From contig JAHBXQ010000008.1 in NCBI GenBank assembly GCA_019636345.1, positions 62,001-126,000 of the forward strand: a DNA stretch of 64,000 bases, read 5' to 3'. Source of the DNA: Pirellulales bacterium (GTDB lineage: Bacteria; Planctomycetota; Planctomycetia; Pirellulales; Lacipirellulaceae). A program made the position numbers and the translations under genes. The notes beneath the pieces were generated by a model. The model was given only the letters and a program-made list of their open reading frames with translations, was not told the origin of the DNA and did not search any database. This document shows positions 41,831 to 51,235 of the stretch, in pieces (the first letter of the stretch is position 1; every line of letters begins with the position of its first letter).

Positions 41831-44089
41831 CTACGGCAATTGCCAGCCGAGGGTCAGCCAGTGATCGTCGCAGAGGAAATCGGCGAGTCGCAATTCGCCG
41901 AGCCCCTCGATTCGGATCGGCGGGACGTCGATCTCGCCGGGGAATCCTTGCCCCGCCTCGGCGCGGGCGGTCATGTTCTTGGCCAGCGTGTTGCGAAACG
42001 CCGAATCGCGGCCCGCCATCCGCGTGTCCCAGGCCGGATCGAACCCGGTGGGCAGCGCCTCGATGTCTCCCGTGCGGACCAGCACGATCCGATTGCCGCG
42101 ACGCTGCGGCCGGTATCGCACCAGGATGTCCCAGTCCTTGTACTCGTCCTCGTCCGAGGCGAGCCGCGCCGCCCGCAGCCGCACCGTCAGCAGGTCGTCG
42201 TCGAAGGTCACGCCGATCGGCGCCTCGGCGTTGAGCCGCATCGACCACGGCTTGAACGGCGGCGTCCCGGCCGGGGGATGCAGCACCGGGGCGTCTTCGG
42301 CTCCGACATTGTTTTGCTTTGCCCGAGGAGGTTTCGCGGCGGCCTCTTTGAGCCACGGGGGAGCGTCGCCGGCGATTTTCAGCGGAGCGTCCTCGGCGTC
42401 CTGCGACAGTCGCACGCCCGCCATTGCCACAGCCAGGTAGTTGTCGACCGCCGACTCGTGGAGCCGCACCGACAGGTCCCGCGACCGGCTCGCCGCGGGG
42501 GGCGGGCCGTCGGCGCCCAGTTGGTTTCGTCGCGCCAGCGCCGCGACGATGCGCAGATCCTCGGCCGTCGACGACATCCGCAGCACCTCGGGAAAGAATC
42601 CCTGCCGCACGAGCGGGATGCGTACCTTCTCCTCATACCGGGCCCGCCCTTCGGCGACCGCGGCGGCCAGCTCCTCGTCGAAGTTCTCGCGAAGCTGGTT
42701 CGCGGCGTTGCGGGCGCCGATCATCTCCGATTGGCGTTTCTGCTGGCCGGCCCGCTTCCAGGCGACTTTCTCGATAAGCTTGTGGGCGAACTGACCGCCG
42801 GTCTTGTTGATCGCGTGAATCTTCGACCGCGTGTCGGCGTCGCTGACCGCCGCCCCGGTGACGAATCCCGCGTCGCTGAAGTGCACCCGCTTCACGGCCG
42901 CCAGCGCGGTGGTCGAGGTGCTGCGGATTTTCACCGGGCCGTTGTAGCCGTTGGTGTCGGCGTAGGCGTCGCCCTCGAATTGGGCGACCAGCGCGATCGC
43001 ATCGTCCCACGGCACAGGCTGCAGCCGCACGCCCCCCAGCGTACGCGACGTGCCGTAGATCCGCGTCCCCAGGATCGTCTGCCGCACCGGCCGGACCGTG
43101 TCGACCGGCGGACGGGGGACGCGATTGACGAACTCTCCCGAGACGATCGCATAGAGATTCGGTTGGGCGAGCTCGCGGCGCACCGTGGCGACCAGCTCGG
43201 GCGAATCGCCGAGTTCATCGACGACCCCCAGCACACGAGACGCCAGCCAGGGGGTTTCGCTCGTTCGCTTATCGCTCAGCCGCTCCAACTGGCGGCCCAA
43301 TTGGCCGATCAACCGGGCGTAGTCCGCGGCCGGATCGCGCTGTTTGCCGGCGACGTGCCAGGCAGCGACGGCCCGGTACCGATCGAGCGACTGCCGCAGC
43401 CGGCGGAACTCCTTCAGCTCAAGTCCCGGATGGTTTGCGTAGAGACGGTCGGAGACCAGGGCCAGATCGGCGAGCGCTCGTCGGTCGGGGAGGTCGTCCC
43501 CTGCAAGCTGCGGGGCGAGCAGGTCCCAGCGGAGGTATTTGTTCCAGCTTTCCGTCTGGGGTGAGCCGGAGCCGAGCCGCTCGTGCAACTGGCCGGCCCG
43601 GGCGCGGAGCTCGCCCCGAGCCGCCTCGAATTCCTGCCGCGAGACGGTGCGATAGTCCCCCGCCGCGGCCGCGGCGACGTCGGCCAGCCGACCAGATTGC
43701 GATTGAGCGGTACGCAGCTCGCGATGCCACTGGTCGAGCGCCGAGCGGACGGCCTGGAACTTCGGCCCCGCAAGCCCCGGACGGTCGGCGTGATACCGGG
43801 CGAGGACCCGCCCCGCATCGGCCGCGGGGGCGTCGGCGGGATCGGCCAGCAACTCGCCCAGCCGGTCGTTGTGCAAGTAAGCGTTCCACCGCCGGCCGTT
43901 GTCGTCGTCGCCGAGCCACGTTTGCAACTCGGCCAGGGCGGCGGCGGTTTGTGCGGCAGCCGCCGAGGGCGCCGGATCGGCCGCGAACGCCCACCGGGCG
44001 CCCGCACCGGCCAGGATCGACCAAGCTGCGGCGACGCCGGCCAGCCCCGAGAGGCTCAAGCGCCGCGAGAATGTGTAAGCCGCCTTCAT
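41831..44089 (-). CDS. Large secreted protein of unknown function
   Basis: This 752-residue protein starts with a signal peptide (Met-Lys-Ala, hydrophobic LSLSGLAGVAAAWSILAG, cleavage near AFAAD). It has long helical stretches in the first 350 residues (Arg/Leu/Ala-rich) and a beta-rich part near 400-500 containing DADTRSKIHAINKTGGQFAH. A C-terminal beta domain follows (YKDWDILVRYRPQRRGNRI). I do not recognise the family; such large exported proteins are typical for planctomycetes. Its 5' end is close to the divergent region before the coiled-coil protein gene, so the two might be cotranscribed on the minus strand. Confidence 0.78.
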   Translation of the reverse strand: MKAAYTFSRRLSLSGLAGVAAAWSILAGAGARWAFAADPAPSAAAAQTAAALAELQTWLGDDDNGRRWNAYLHNDRLGELLADPADAPAADAGRVLARYHADRPGLAGPKFQAVRSALDQWHRELRTAQSQSGRLADVAAAAAGDYRTVSRQEFEAARGELRARAGQLHERLGSGSPQTESWNKYLRWDLLAPQLAGDDLPDRRALADLALVSDRLYANHPGLELKEFRRLRQSLDRYRAVAAWHVAGKQRDPAADYARLIGQLGRQLERLSDKRTSETPWLASRVLGVVDELGDSPELVATVRRELAQPNLYAIVSGEFVNRVPRPPVDTVRPVRQTILGTRIYGTSRTLGGVRLQPVPWDDAIALVAQFEGDAYADTNGYNGPVKIRSTSTTALAAVKRVHFSDAGFVTGAAVSDADTRSKIHAINKTGGQFAHKLIEKVAWKRAGQQKRQSEMIGARNAANQLRENFDEELAAAVAEGRARYEEKVRIPLVRQGFFPEVLRMSSTAEDLRIVAALARRNQLGADGPPPAASRSRDLSVRLHESAVDNYLAVAMAGVRLSQDAEDAPLKIAGDAPPWLKEAAAKPPRAKQNNVGAEDAPVLHPPAGTPPFKPWSMRLNAEAPIGVTFDDDLLTVRLRAARLASDEDEYKDWDILVRYRPQRRGNRIVLVRTGDIEALPTGFDPAWDTRMAGRDSAFRNTLAKNMTARAEAGQGFPGEIDVPPIRIEGLGELRLADFLCDDHWLTLGWQLP

Positions 44090-44212
44090 CTACCGTTCAT
44101 CCGCGGGGGAGCGTGTCCCAGCGACCCGGGGCCGCCGACTGCCGCCCATCTTACCCAGACGGAAGGCTTTCCGCCATTTGAGCCCGCGCGCGGCGCGGCT
44201 CTCGCCGGGGGG

Positions 44213-45868
44213 TCATTCGCCGTCGCGGAAACGTTGGAAGTACTCTTCCGTGTGCTCCAGCCGGGATTTGGGGAGCCGCTCGATCACCAGCGGGTCGGCC
44301 GGTTCGCTGGCCTGCGAGGTCATCTGCTCCTTGACCGCCTCAAGGACTTCGCCGCGGAGGTTCGGGCCGTCGGCTTCCCCCACGATCACCGCGGCGCCCT
44401 GGCCGAGTTTCTGCTTCACTTGCGAGTCGCGAGCTGCGGCGGGGTCGTCCTTGTCCGATCGAGGACCGAATCCGGCTCGGCCCTTGCCGATGCCGTCGCC
44501 CGACTTGCCCCCCTTGTTTCCCAACTGCCGGCCGCCGGCGCCGTTGCAATCTTCGCACCCGGCGCCCTGGCACTCCTGACAGCCCATCGCGTCTTTGGCC
44601 ATCTGCAGTTGGTCCATCGCCATTTCGAGCATCTCTCCCTCGGCCATCTGCTGTTGCAAGTTTTCCAACTGCTGGGCGAGCTGCTCCATCGCCTTGGCCG
44701 CGCCCTGCTGATCGCCCTGCTGCATCGCTTGCTGGGCTTGCTGCAGTTGCTGGGCCAACTGCTGCATTTGCTGGTTCTGCGTTTGCTGCTGGGCCAGCTT
44801 GTCGAGCTTCTGCTGCAATTGCCCCGCTTGTTGCAGGTCGCCTTTCTGTTTGGCTTCTTCGATTTGCTTTTTGAGCTCTTCCATCGCCTGCTTCTTCTGC
44901 TTGGCCGCTTCGCCCAGTTTCTGGGCAAGCTGGTCGAGTTGCTTCTGAAGCTGTTCTTTCGCGTTGGCGTCGAGTTTGCCGTCTTTGACCTGCTGAGCGA
45001 GCTTCTCCAGTTCCTCTTTGGCCTTCTTCCAATCGCCCTGTTTCATGGCCTCGGCCATCTTCTCGGCCGGCCCCTTGGACATGTTTTTCATCCCTTCGAG
45101 CTGCTTGCGCAGCTCGGAGTCGCCCCCCAATTGCTCGCGCCGTTTCTCCAGTTGCTGGGCCAAGTCGTTGAGTTTGAGAAGCGCTTTCTTGCGATCGAGA
45201 TTGTCCTTGATCGCGATCTCCTCGGTCTTCTTCTCAAGCTGCTTGAACAACTCCTCGGCGTCCTTGAGCCCTGCCTTGGCGGCCTCCTCCTTGCGCTGGA
45301 CGAGCCGTTCGCGCACGGCTTTGGCGGTCTCGTCGAGCTGCTGCTTGGTGAGCGCGGCGTCGGTCGCGGTGCTTTTGGCCTCGCGGTTGTCGACGAGGGT
45401 CGCCAAGACGAAGGCGATCACCGCCGGCGCCAGCGGCAGCCACGCTCGCCGCCGTGGCCGGACCTGGAACCGCGATTCGATCTCGACCTTGGCGATCGCC
45501 CGCACGGCGTCGGCCACGAGCGCTTTGCCCGCAGGCGTGTCGAGCGCCTCGGGGGGGAGCGACAGGCTGCTGGCCACCCGCTCGCGGAGTTCGAAGCGGC
45601 GATCGATTTCCATCGCCGCGTCGAGATCGCTGCGCCCCCGGAACCAAGTCCACGCCAGAGCCGACAGAACGGCCAGCCCCGCGCCGCCTACGAGCCAGAG
45701 CAGGTTCCAATTCGCGGGCAGGTTCTCGACGACGACGAGCTTGGGGACCGCGATCCCCGCGACCGCCGAGGCCAGCCCGGCCATGAGACAGGCGACGAGC
45801 CGGTCGAGAAACAACTCGGTCGACATCCGCCGCCGCGCCCGAGCGACCTGTTCGCGCAACTGGTCCAT
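44213..45868 (-). CDS. Membrane protein with long coiled coil and Cys-rich zinc-finger-like motif
   Basis: This 551-residue protein has two N-terminal helices (near residues 20-40 and 55-72), then a cytoplasmic or periplasmic region. A third helix lies near 150-166. A very long helical, Gln/Lys-rich segment follows (for example LQQAQQAMQQGDQQGAAKAM). Its hydrophobic spacing suggests a coiled coil of about 250 residues. After it, CQECQGAGCEDCNGAGG repeats the CxxCxGxG pattern of DnaJ zinc fingers in a short form. The C-terminus is acidic. ATG 45868 was chosen; the frame start 45994 adds Arg-rich residues. Function is unknown, perhaps an envelope scaffold. Confidence 0.8.
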   Translation of the reverse strand: MDQLREQVARARRRMSTELFLDRLVACLMAGLASAVAGIAVPKLVVVENLPANWNLLWLVGGAGLAVLSALAWTWFRGRSDLDAAMEIDRRFELRERVASSLSLPPEALDTPAGKALVADAVRAIAKVEIESRFQVRPRRRAWLPLAPAVIAFVLATLVDNREAKSTATDAALTKQQLDETAKAVRERLVQRKEEAAKAGLKDAEELFKQLEKKTEEIAIKDNLDRKKALLKLNDLAQQLEKRREQLGGDSELRKQLEGMKNMSKGPAEKMAEAMKQGDWKKAKEELEKLAQQVKDGKLDANAKEQLQKQLDQLAQKLGEAAKQKKQAMEELKKQIEEAKQKGDLQQAGQLQQKLDKLAQQQTQNQQMQQLAQQLQQAQQAMQQGDQQGAAKAMEQLAQQLENLQQQMAEGEMLEMAMDQLQMAKDAMGCQECQGAGCEDCNGAGGRQLGNKGGKSGDGIGKGRAGFGPRSDKDDPAAARDSQVKQKLGQGAAVIVGEADGPNLRGEVLEAVKEQMTSQASEPADPLVIERLPKSRLEHTEEYFQRFRDGE

Positions 45869-46072
45869 GGCGATTCGTCCTGGGAATGGAAGAGCGAGAG
45901 CAAGACCGCGCCGGCCACGCCAGCAGGCATTGTACCGCCGCGATCTGACAGGGTCACGCTGGGCGCCAGCCGTCCGTCCGGTTGTGGGGTACAATGGATT
46001 GGTCAGCGGCTCAAGCAGGCCGCTTCCCTCGATTCGTGAACGCCAGCCGCCCCTGTCGCCCGTGACAATCCC

Positions 46073-46516
46073 ATGACGTCTTGCTCGATTCCCGCCGCCG
46101 ACGCCCCGCTGCCGACCCCGGCCGAGCGGCCGGGAACCGACGTCGTGCTGTACGACGGGGCCTGCGGCATTTGCACGACCGGCGTGCGCAGGCTTCTCTG
46201 GTGGGATTGCCAGCGAAAGCTGTCATACCTGTCGCTCCATGACCCGGAGGTGGCGCGGCGCTGGCCCGACTTGCCGATCGAGCGGCTCTACGACGAGATG
46301 TGCATCGTCGACCGCACCGGTCGGCGACACTGGGGGCCGTACGCGATCCGCTATCTCACCAAGCGTTTGCGACGGTTGTGGTGGGCGATGCCCGCGGCGT
46401 ACTTTCCCGGCAGCATGCTCGTGGGCAAGCCGCTGTACCGGTGGATCGCCAGAAACCGCTACCGCCTCAGCGGCCAGCAGTGCGAAAACGGCGCGTGCAA
46501 ACTGCACGTGCGATAG
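46073..46516 (+). CDS. DCC-family thiol-disulfide oxidoreductase (DUF393)
   Basis: This 147-residue protein has the DCC-family motif YDGACGIC near residue 26, in which the two cysteines form a thioredoxin-like active pair, followed by a helix. The C-terminal part has a KPLYRWIARNRYRLSG segment also seen in this family. Redox activity is inferred. An additional C-terminal CENGACK contains more cysteines. The gene is upstream of a convergent small basic protein gene. It is transcribed divergently from the coiled-coil protein gene. Confidence 0.88.
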   Translation: MTSCSIPAADAPLPTPAERPGTDVVLYDGACGICTTGVRRLLWWDCQRKLSYLSLHDPEVARRWPDLPIERLYDEMCIVDRTGRRHWGPYAIRYLTKRLRRLWWAMPAAYFPGSMLVGKPLYRWIARNRYRLSGQQCENGACKLHVR

Positions 46517-46560
46517 CAGCGAGAACAATCGTCGCCGCAACGGGCGCGCCGGCACGCACA

Positions 46561-46580
46561 GTCCGTTCCGCGGGACGGAC
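46561..46580. terminator. Hairpin between convergent genes
   Basis: GTCCGT (46561-46566) / ACGGAC (46575-46580) around TCCGCGGG forms a nearly perfect 20-base palindrome. It lies between the DCC gene stop (46516) and the small basic protein stop (46583). It could end both transcripts. Some T-rich sequence follows to the right. Confidence 0.45.
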
Positions 46581-46582
46581 GG

Positions 46583-46810
46583 CTACTTCTTCTTGGCCGG
46601 CGCTGCGGCGGCGGCATCGTCTTCCTTGGTCTTCTTCTTTTTCTTCTTCATCGAGAGCTTCTTGACCCGCACCTTGGGGAGTCCGATGGGGGACGATTCC
46701 TCGGTCCAACGCTCCATTTCCTGGAGCTTCTTGACGCGCTCGGCGCGGGTCAACACGGTGCGGGTGCTCACGGCGCCGCGCTTCACCTTGAGGCTCTTGT
46801 CGATCGTCAT
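46583..46810 (-). CDS. Small basic protein (Planctomycetes/Verrucomicrobia/Chlamydiae type)
   Basis: This short 75-residue basic protein is typical of the PVC superphylum, as in the TIGR04137 family that I recall as possibly ribosome- or rRNA-related. The core is MTIDKSLKVKRG, then STRTVLTRAERVKKLQEMER, then SPIGLPKVRVKKLSMKKK. The C-terminus is a Lys-rich tail with Ala repeats. The ATG at 46810 gives the conserved MTIDKSLK start; the longer frame from 46951 adds unrelated residues. Its presence supports the planctomycete identification. It is convergent with the DCC gene. Confidence 0.88.
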   Translation of the reverse strand: MTIDKSLKVKRGAVSTRTVLTRAERVKKLQEMERWTEESSPIGLPKVRVKKLSMKKKKKKTKEDDAAAAAPAKKK

Positions 46811-47163
46811 CGCATCGTCTCCGCTCGGCGTCGGGCTGCGAAATTCGGGCAGCCGGCCGGTCTCGTAAGGGGGGAGCCTCCGGTCGCGGGACCGTGGCGC
46901 AGTTCGCTGTTTGGTCATCGGCCTGCAAGGGACGGTGGTCGCCTTAGCCAAGGCAGCCCGGTATTATAGGGGGCTGCCCCGGGGCCCGCAATCGCCCCTG
47001 GAGGGCGTGTCGCCAGGCCGATCGCCCTCGCCGGAGGGCGGCCCGGGTCGGGGCAAACCGAGCCCCCGGTCGATCTCGCCAACCCCCACTGGCGGCCCGA
47101 GAGGGGCTTGCGGCCTTTCCGGTCACGCGCACTTTTTCGACTTCTTCTCGATAGGCTCCCGTC

Positions 47164-47853
47164 ATGACTCGATTCGCTCCCTGCTTCGTCCTGCTGCTAG
47201 CTCTGGCGTCCCCGGTCCGGGCCGAAATGCCTGTGGTCTTCGCCGACGATTTTGAGAAGGGGATGGACCGTTGGCAGACGACCGACCCCGACCCGGCTAA
47301 ACCGTTCTGGAAAGTGATCGAAACGACCGGCCCGGCCAAGAAGCCGACGCATGTCCTGCGGGTGACGGGCCTCAGCGACTACAAGCCCCCGTTTCGCAGC
47401 CCCCACAGCATCGCCTTAGCCAAGGATGTTGTCGTCGGCGATTTTGAGCTGACGGTGAAGGTCCAGAACACCAAGCCCGACGCCGGCCCTCATCGCGACC
47501 TGTGTTTGTTCTGGGGCCACCAGGACCCGGCCAAGTTCTACTACGTCCACTTCGGCGCGGTCAGCGATCCCAACGCCTGCCAGATCTTCATCGTCAACAA
47601 GGCGGCCCGCACGCCGATCACGGTGAAGACCGCCAAGGGAACCCCCTGGCGCGACGGCTGGCATACGGTGAAGGTCGTCCGCCGCGTCGACGACGGGGCC
47701 ATGGAGGTCTACTTCGACGATATGGACGAACCGCTGATGACGGCTGAGGACAAAACGTTCGCCTGGGGTCGCGTCGGCCTGGGGACGTTCGATGACCACG
47801 GCAACTTCGACGAAGTCGTCCTCCGCGGCGTGAAAGTCGAACCTCCGAAGTAA
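47164..47853 (+). CDS. Secreted LamG/DUF1080-like protein
   Basis: This is an exported protein of 229 residues. It has a signal peptide (hydrophobic CFVLLLALASPVRA) and a beta-sandwich body (FADDFEKGMDRWQ, LTVKVQNTKPDAG, FYYVHFGAVSD, AFAW...GLGTFDDHG). The pattern FYYVHFG...N...G, with WHTVKVVRRVDDG and FDDMDEP, is typical of LamG/DUF1080 glycan-binding or hydrolase domains. No catalytic motif can be assigned. It sits just before the Gfo/Idh/MocA oxidoreductase with an 89-base gap, in the same direction. The two probably serve extracellular sugar metabolism. Confidence 0.83.
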   Translation: MTRFAPCFVLLLALASPVRAEMPVVFADDFEKGMDRWQTTDPDPAKPFWKVIETTGPAKKPTHVLRVTGLSDYKPPFRSPHSIALAKDVVVGDFELTVKVQNTKPDAGPHRDLCLFWGHQDPAKFYYVHFGAVSDPNACQIFIVNKAARTPITVKTAKGTPWRDGWHTVKVVRRVDDGAMEVYFDDMDEPLMTAEDKTFAWGRVGLGTFDDHGNFDEVVLRGVKVEPPK

Positions 47854-47942
47854 CTCGACCAAACCGACGCCAGCGACGTCCCCGCTCCGCAGGTCTCAGG
47901 CCTCATCTCCTAATCCCTTCATCCTTCACCCCTCCTCCCGCT

Positions 47943-49397
47943 ATGTCACTTCCACGTCGCCAATTCCTGTCGCTGGCCGCCGCCGCGAGCGGGGCCGCCC
48001 TCACGTCCCGTTGGGCCCAAGCCGATCAGGCCAAAGGACTGCGGGTCGCCGTCATCGGCGTCAACGGCCGCGGACAGGCTCACCTCGCGGGCCTGTCGCG
48101 CTACGTGACGGCCATTTGCGACGTCGACGCCAAGGTGCTCGCCCAGCGGGTCGGCAAGTTCGAGGCCGACCACGGCCGCAAAGTCGCCGCGATTCGCGAC
48201 TACCGCGAGATTATCGACAGCCCCGCGTACGACGCCGTTGCGATCGCCACGCCCAACCACACCCACGCGTTGATCGGCATCGCCGCGATCCAAGCGGGGA
48301 AGCACGTCTACGTCGAGAAGCCGGTTTCGCACAACGTGTGGGAAGGGCGCCAACTGGTCGCCGCCGCTGAGAGGAGCGGGGTCATCGTGCAGGTCGGCAC
48401 GCAGTCGCGCTCGGCCCGGTGCCTGCAGCAGGCGGTCGAGTTCGTCCGCAGCGGCAAGCTCGGCAAAGTGCAGTACGCCCTGGGGACCTGCTACAAGCCG
48501 CGACCGCCGATCGGCAAGCTCGACCAACCGCTCGCGATCCCCGACTCGATCGACTACGACCTGTGGTGCGGGCCCGCGGCCAAGGTCGACCTCTACCGGC
48601 CGAATCTCCACTACGACTGGCATTGGGACTTCAACACCGGCGCCGGCGACATGGGGAACCAGGGGATCCACCAGATGGACGTCGCGCGGTGGTTCCTGGG
48701 GCACGACGCGCTGCCGCCGCGGACGATCAGCATCGGCGGTCGCGTGGGCTACGAAGACGCCGGCAACACGGCCAACAGCCAAGTCGTGCTGCACGACTAT
48801 CCCGACGCGCCGATCGTGTTCGAGACCCGCGGCCTGCCGCGCTCGAAGGCCGCCCAGGCGCGCTGGGCTTCGGGGATGGAGCGATACCGCGGCTCGCAAA
48901 TCGGCGTGGTCGTCCAGTGCGAAGGGGGCCGCGTCTACTCCCCCAACACGTATACCGAAGCGATGGCCTACGACAACGACGGCAAGCAGATCCAGCACTG
49001 GACCGGCGGCGGCAACCACTTTGCCAACTGGGTCGAAGCGATCGCCGCCGGCGATGCGTCACGGCTCAACGGCCCGGTGCGCGACGGGCACCTGTCGAGC
49101 TCCCTGTGCCACGTGGGAAACGTCTCCCACCGCACAGGCCAGGTCCGGACGGCCGAGGAGATCGCCGAGATGGTCTCGAGCAACCCGCTGTTGAGCAGTT
49201 CGTTCGACCGCTTGGCGGCCCACCTGCGGGCCAACGAGGTCGACGTCGATTCGGCGCCCGGGGCCCTCACCGCGGGGACTTGGCTGACGATCGATCCGAC
49301 CGCCGAGCAGGTCGTCGACAACGCCGCCGCCGCGAAGTTGTGGACCCGCGAATACCGCGCCGGCTTCGAGGTCCCGCAGGTCGCGGCCCAGGCGTAA
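47943..49397 (+). CDS. Gfo/Idh/MocA-family oxidoreductase with Tat-type signal
   Basis: This NAD(P)-dependent oxidoreductase has 484 residues. The N-terminus (LPRRQFLSLAAAASGAAL) is a twin-arginine-type signal. The nucleotide-binding domain starts at VAVIGVNGRGQAHLAG with GxNGRGxxH, and EKPVSHN supplies the conserved EKP lysine. GTQSR and the GDMGNQGIHQMDVARW segment (with the conserved His) are typical for the planctomycete subfamily. Substrate is unknown, but such enzymes act on sugars, amino sugars or inositol. It follows the LamG-like gene. The C-terminal part is long and beta-rich. Confidence 0.92.
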   Translation: MSLPRRQFLSLAAAASGAALTSRWAQADQAKGLRVAVIGVNGRGQAHLAGLSRYVTAICDVDAKVLAQRVGKFEADHGRKVAAIRDYREIIDSPAYDAVAIATPNHTHALIGIAAIQAGKHVYVEKPVSHNVWEGRQLVAAAERSGVIVQVGTQSRSARCLQQAVEFVRSGKLGKVQYALGTCYKPRPPIGKLDQPLAIPDSIDYDLWCGPAAKVDLYRPNLHYDWHWDFNTGAGDMGNQGIHQMDVARWFLGHDALPPRTISIGGRVGYEDAGNTANSQVVLHDYPDAPIVFETRGLPRSKAAQARWASGMERYRGSQIGVVVQCEGGRVYSPNTYTEAMAYDNDGKQIQHWTGGGNHFANWVEAIAAGDASRLNGPVRDGHLSSSLCHVGNVSHRTGQVRTAEEIAEMVSSNPLLSSSFDRLAAHLRANEVDVDSAPGALTAGTWLTIDPTAEQVVDNAAAAKLWTREYRAGFEVPQVAAQA

Positions 49398-49459
49398 ACG
49401 AGCCGAGCGGCGAAGAGAAGGTTCAAGGCCCAGGCTGCGCCCCGGCGCGCTGTCGCGGT

Positions 49460-50473
49460 TCAATCGGCCGTGAAGCGCGCGAACATCTCCCCGGCGTGCG
49501 AAAGCATGAGCGTCACGTGGCCCGACGGGGGGGCGATCGAGAGCTTGCTGCCGGGGAGTTGGGCGTGCAGCCACTGCGCCATCTCCGCCGGCGCCACCGC
49601 GTCGTCGCCGCCGTGGTAGATGGCGATCGGCACGGTCGCCGCCTCGCTCACGCGAAAGCCCCAGTTGGCTCCGAGAAGCCGCGCGTCGTGCACCACCCCG
49701 GCCGAGCCGCGCAAGGTCGCTTCCTCGAGCGTCGCCGCAATGTCGTCGCGCAGCCGGGGCGAACTGAGCACGGCCTGCTGCTCGCGGGGGGACCAACTGG
49801 CGGCGATCCGCTCGACCACAGATTGGGGCTTCTTGTCCAGACGCCGCCGCATGACGCCGACCCCCGTCTCGCTCAGCCGCGGCCGGCGTTCGAGAAAATC
49901 GAGCGTCCGGTCGACGCTCCCCCGCGGAACAGGCGCTTCGCGCGGCGCGTAGGACGACGCCAGCACGAGGTGCGTCACGCGGTTCGGCATGACTTTCGCG
50001 CAAGCGAGCGCGTAGGGCGTTCCCCCCGACATGCCGACGACGCCGAACTTGGCGCCTTTGCCGGCCAACGCGTCGACCAACTGGGCGACGTCTCCGGGCC
50101 AGTCGAGAATCGTTCGCCTGGGGGCGAAGGTCGAACCGCCGATCCCCGGCCGATTGGGTGCGACGAGCCGGATCCCGGCCCGCCGGGCCTCGTCGGCGAC
50201 CACTCGTCCGTCGAACCTCGATCCGGGCGTGCCGTGGAAGAACAACACCAGCGGTCCGCGGGGGTCGCCGTACTCGCTGTACTCGATCCGGCGACCGTCG
50301 GCGAGCGTGACGGCGCCGCGACCGGCCGAGGCCGCGCTCGGTTCGGCGCGGGCGATCCCGGGACCGAAGACGAGGGCCAGCCCCAGGGCGATCGCCGCCC
50401 GGCGGTTCGGGGGGGTGCAACTCGTCGGCGCCAACGACAGGCGCGACGATGCGTCGCGAGAAAGAAGGCGCAT
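49460..50473 (-). CDS. Alpha/beta-fold hydrolase with signal peptide
   Basis: This 337-residue hydrolase has a long N-terminus with a hydrophobic stretch (AIALGLALVFGPGIARA) that should be a signal or anchor after an Arg-rich start. The catalytic triad candidates are Ser in VGMSGGTPYALA, Asp in GGDDAVAP and His in PPSGHVTLM. FHGTPGSRFDGR holds the oxyanion-hole HG. It is thus of the lipase/esterase type; substrate unknown. ATG at 50473 is preferred over a frame start at 50704 that has no signal peptide. It is convergent with the oxidoreductase (62-base gap). Confidence 0.88.
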   Translation of the reverse strand: MRLLSRDASSRLSLAPTSCTPPNRRAAIALGLALVFGPGIARAEPSAASAGRGAVTLADGRRIEYSEYGDPRGPLVLFFHGTPGSRFDGRVVADEARRAGIRLVAPNRPGIGGSTFAPRRTILDWPGDVAQLVDALAGKGAKFGVVGMSGGTPYALACAKVMPNRVTHLVLASSYAPREAPVPRGSVDRTLDFLERRPRLSETGVGVMRRRLDKKPQSVVERIAASWSPREQQAVLSSPRLRDDIAATLEEATLRGSAGVVHDARLLGANWGFRVSEAATVPIAIYHGGDDAVAPAEMAQWLHAQLPGSKLSIAPPSGHVTLMLSHAGEMFARFTAD

Positions 50474-50896
50474 CGTGATCGAACTCGTTCCTAAGACTTC
50501 TCGTTCCGTCCGTGCGCCCGTCGGGACAGCATACCCGGCTCGCGCCGCGAGCGAAGGGGGGACGAATTCAGAAACCGCAGAGGAACGCCGATGCAGGCGG
50601 TTTACCGGAGATTGATCTGCGTCCAGCCGCATTGCTCTGCGGTTTCTGGGATCGCTTCGCAGTGCGTGCGTGCCTGTGCTGTTCACCTGACTGCTAGCAT
50701 CCACGGCGCGCTCTCAAGCGGCGAGACAAAGCTCGACAGTCGCCGCCCAACAACCAATGCGCCGACGTTGTCGAGTTCGCACGAAAAAGCCCGTCGGAGG
50801 CGCGCGGGCGTCTCCGACGGGTTGAAGCGAAAAGTCGAACCTGCCGGCGGGAAGATTGCCGGGCGTCGCTCGGAAGGTTGGCCGTGCGGAGCGCCG
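50474..50896. other. Intergenic region between the hydrolase and RRM genes
   Basis: No gene is seen in 423 bases. It contains the terminator of the RRM gene (50784-50821). The rest is GC-rich and should hold the promoter for the hydrolase, which is transcribed leftwards from 50473; no clear -10/-35 pair is found. Confidence 0.4.
50784..50821 (-). terminator. Terminator of the RRM protein gene
   Basis: On the minus strand CCCGTCGGAG / CTCCGACGGG (plus-strand positions 50790-50799 and 50812-50821) forms a perfect 10-base stem. It is followed by GCTTTTT (plus-strand run of A at 50784-50788). It lies 75 bases past the stop codon of the RRM gene. Confidence 0.87.
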
Positions 50897-51235
50897 TTAC
50901 CAGCGACCGCCTCCCCCGCCGCCGCCGTATCCGCCCCGGCCTCCTCCTCCGCCGCCGCGGCCGCCGCCATATCCCCCGCCGCCGCCGCGATCGGCCTTCG
51001 GGCGGGCTTCGTTGACGGTCAGCGTGCGCCCATCGACGTCCTTGCCGTTCATGCCGTCGATGGCGGCGCGTCCTTCGTCGTCGTTGTTCATCGTGACGAA
51101 CGCGAATCCGCGGGGGCGCCCCGTTTCGCGATCGGTGATGACGGCCACTTCTTGGACCTGGCCGAAGGCCCCGAACTCGTTGTAAAGGGTGTCCTGCGTG
51201 GTTTGATAAGAGAGGTTGCCCACGTACAGCTTCAT
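50897..51235 (-). CDS. RRM-type RNA-binding protein with Gly-rich tail
   Basis: This 112-residue protein has one RNA recognition motif. It has RNP2 LYVGNL near residue 3, RNP1 RGFAFVTM near 44, and a following KDVDGRTLTVNEARP strand. The tail of about 30 residues is GGGGYGGGRGG-type and ends GGGRW. Such small RRM proteins in bacteria (similar to the Rbp family of cyanobacteria) bind single-stranded RNA and are often cold-induced. ATG 51235 is followed by KLYVGN; upstream GGAG at about 10 bases supports it. The mRNA leader may be long (up to 447 bases to the sdhB gene), fitting post-transcriptional control, though the region also contains sdhB's 3' end. Confidence 0.92.
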   Translation of the reverse strand: MKLYVGNLSYQTTQDTLYNEFGAFGQVQEVAVITDRETGRPRGFAFVTMNNDDEGRAAIDGMNGKDVDGRTLTVNEARPKADRGGGGGYGGGRGGGGGGRGGYGGGGGGGRW

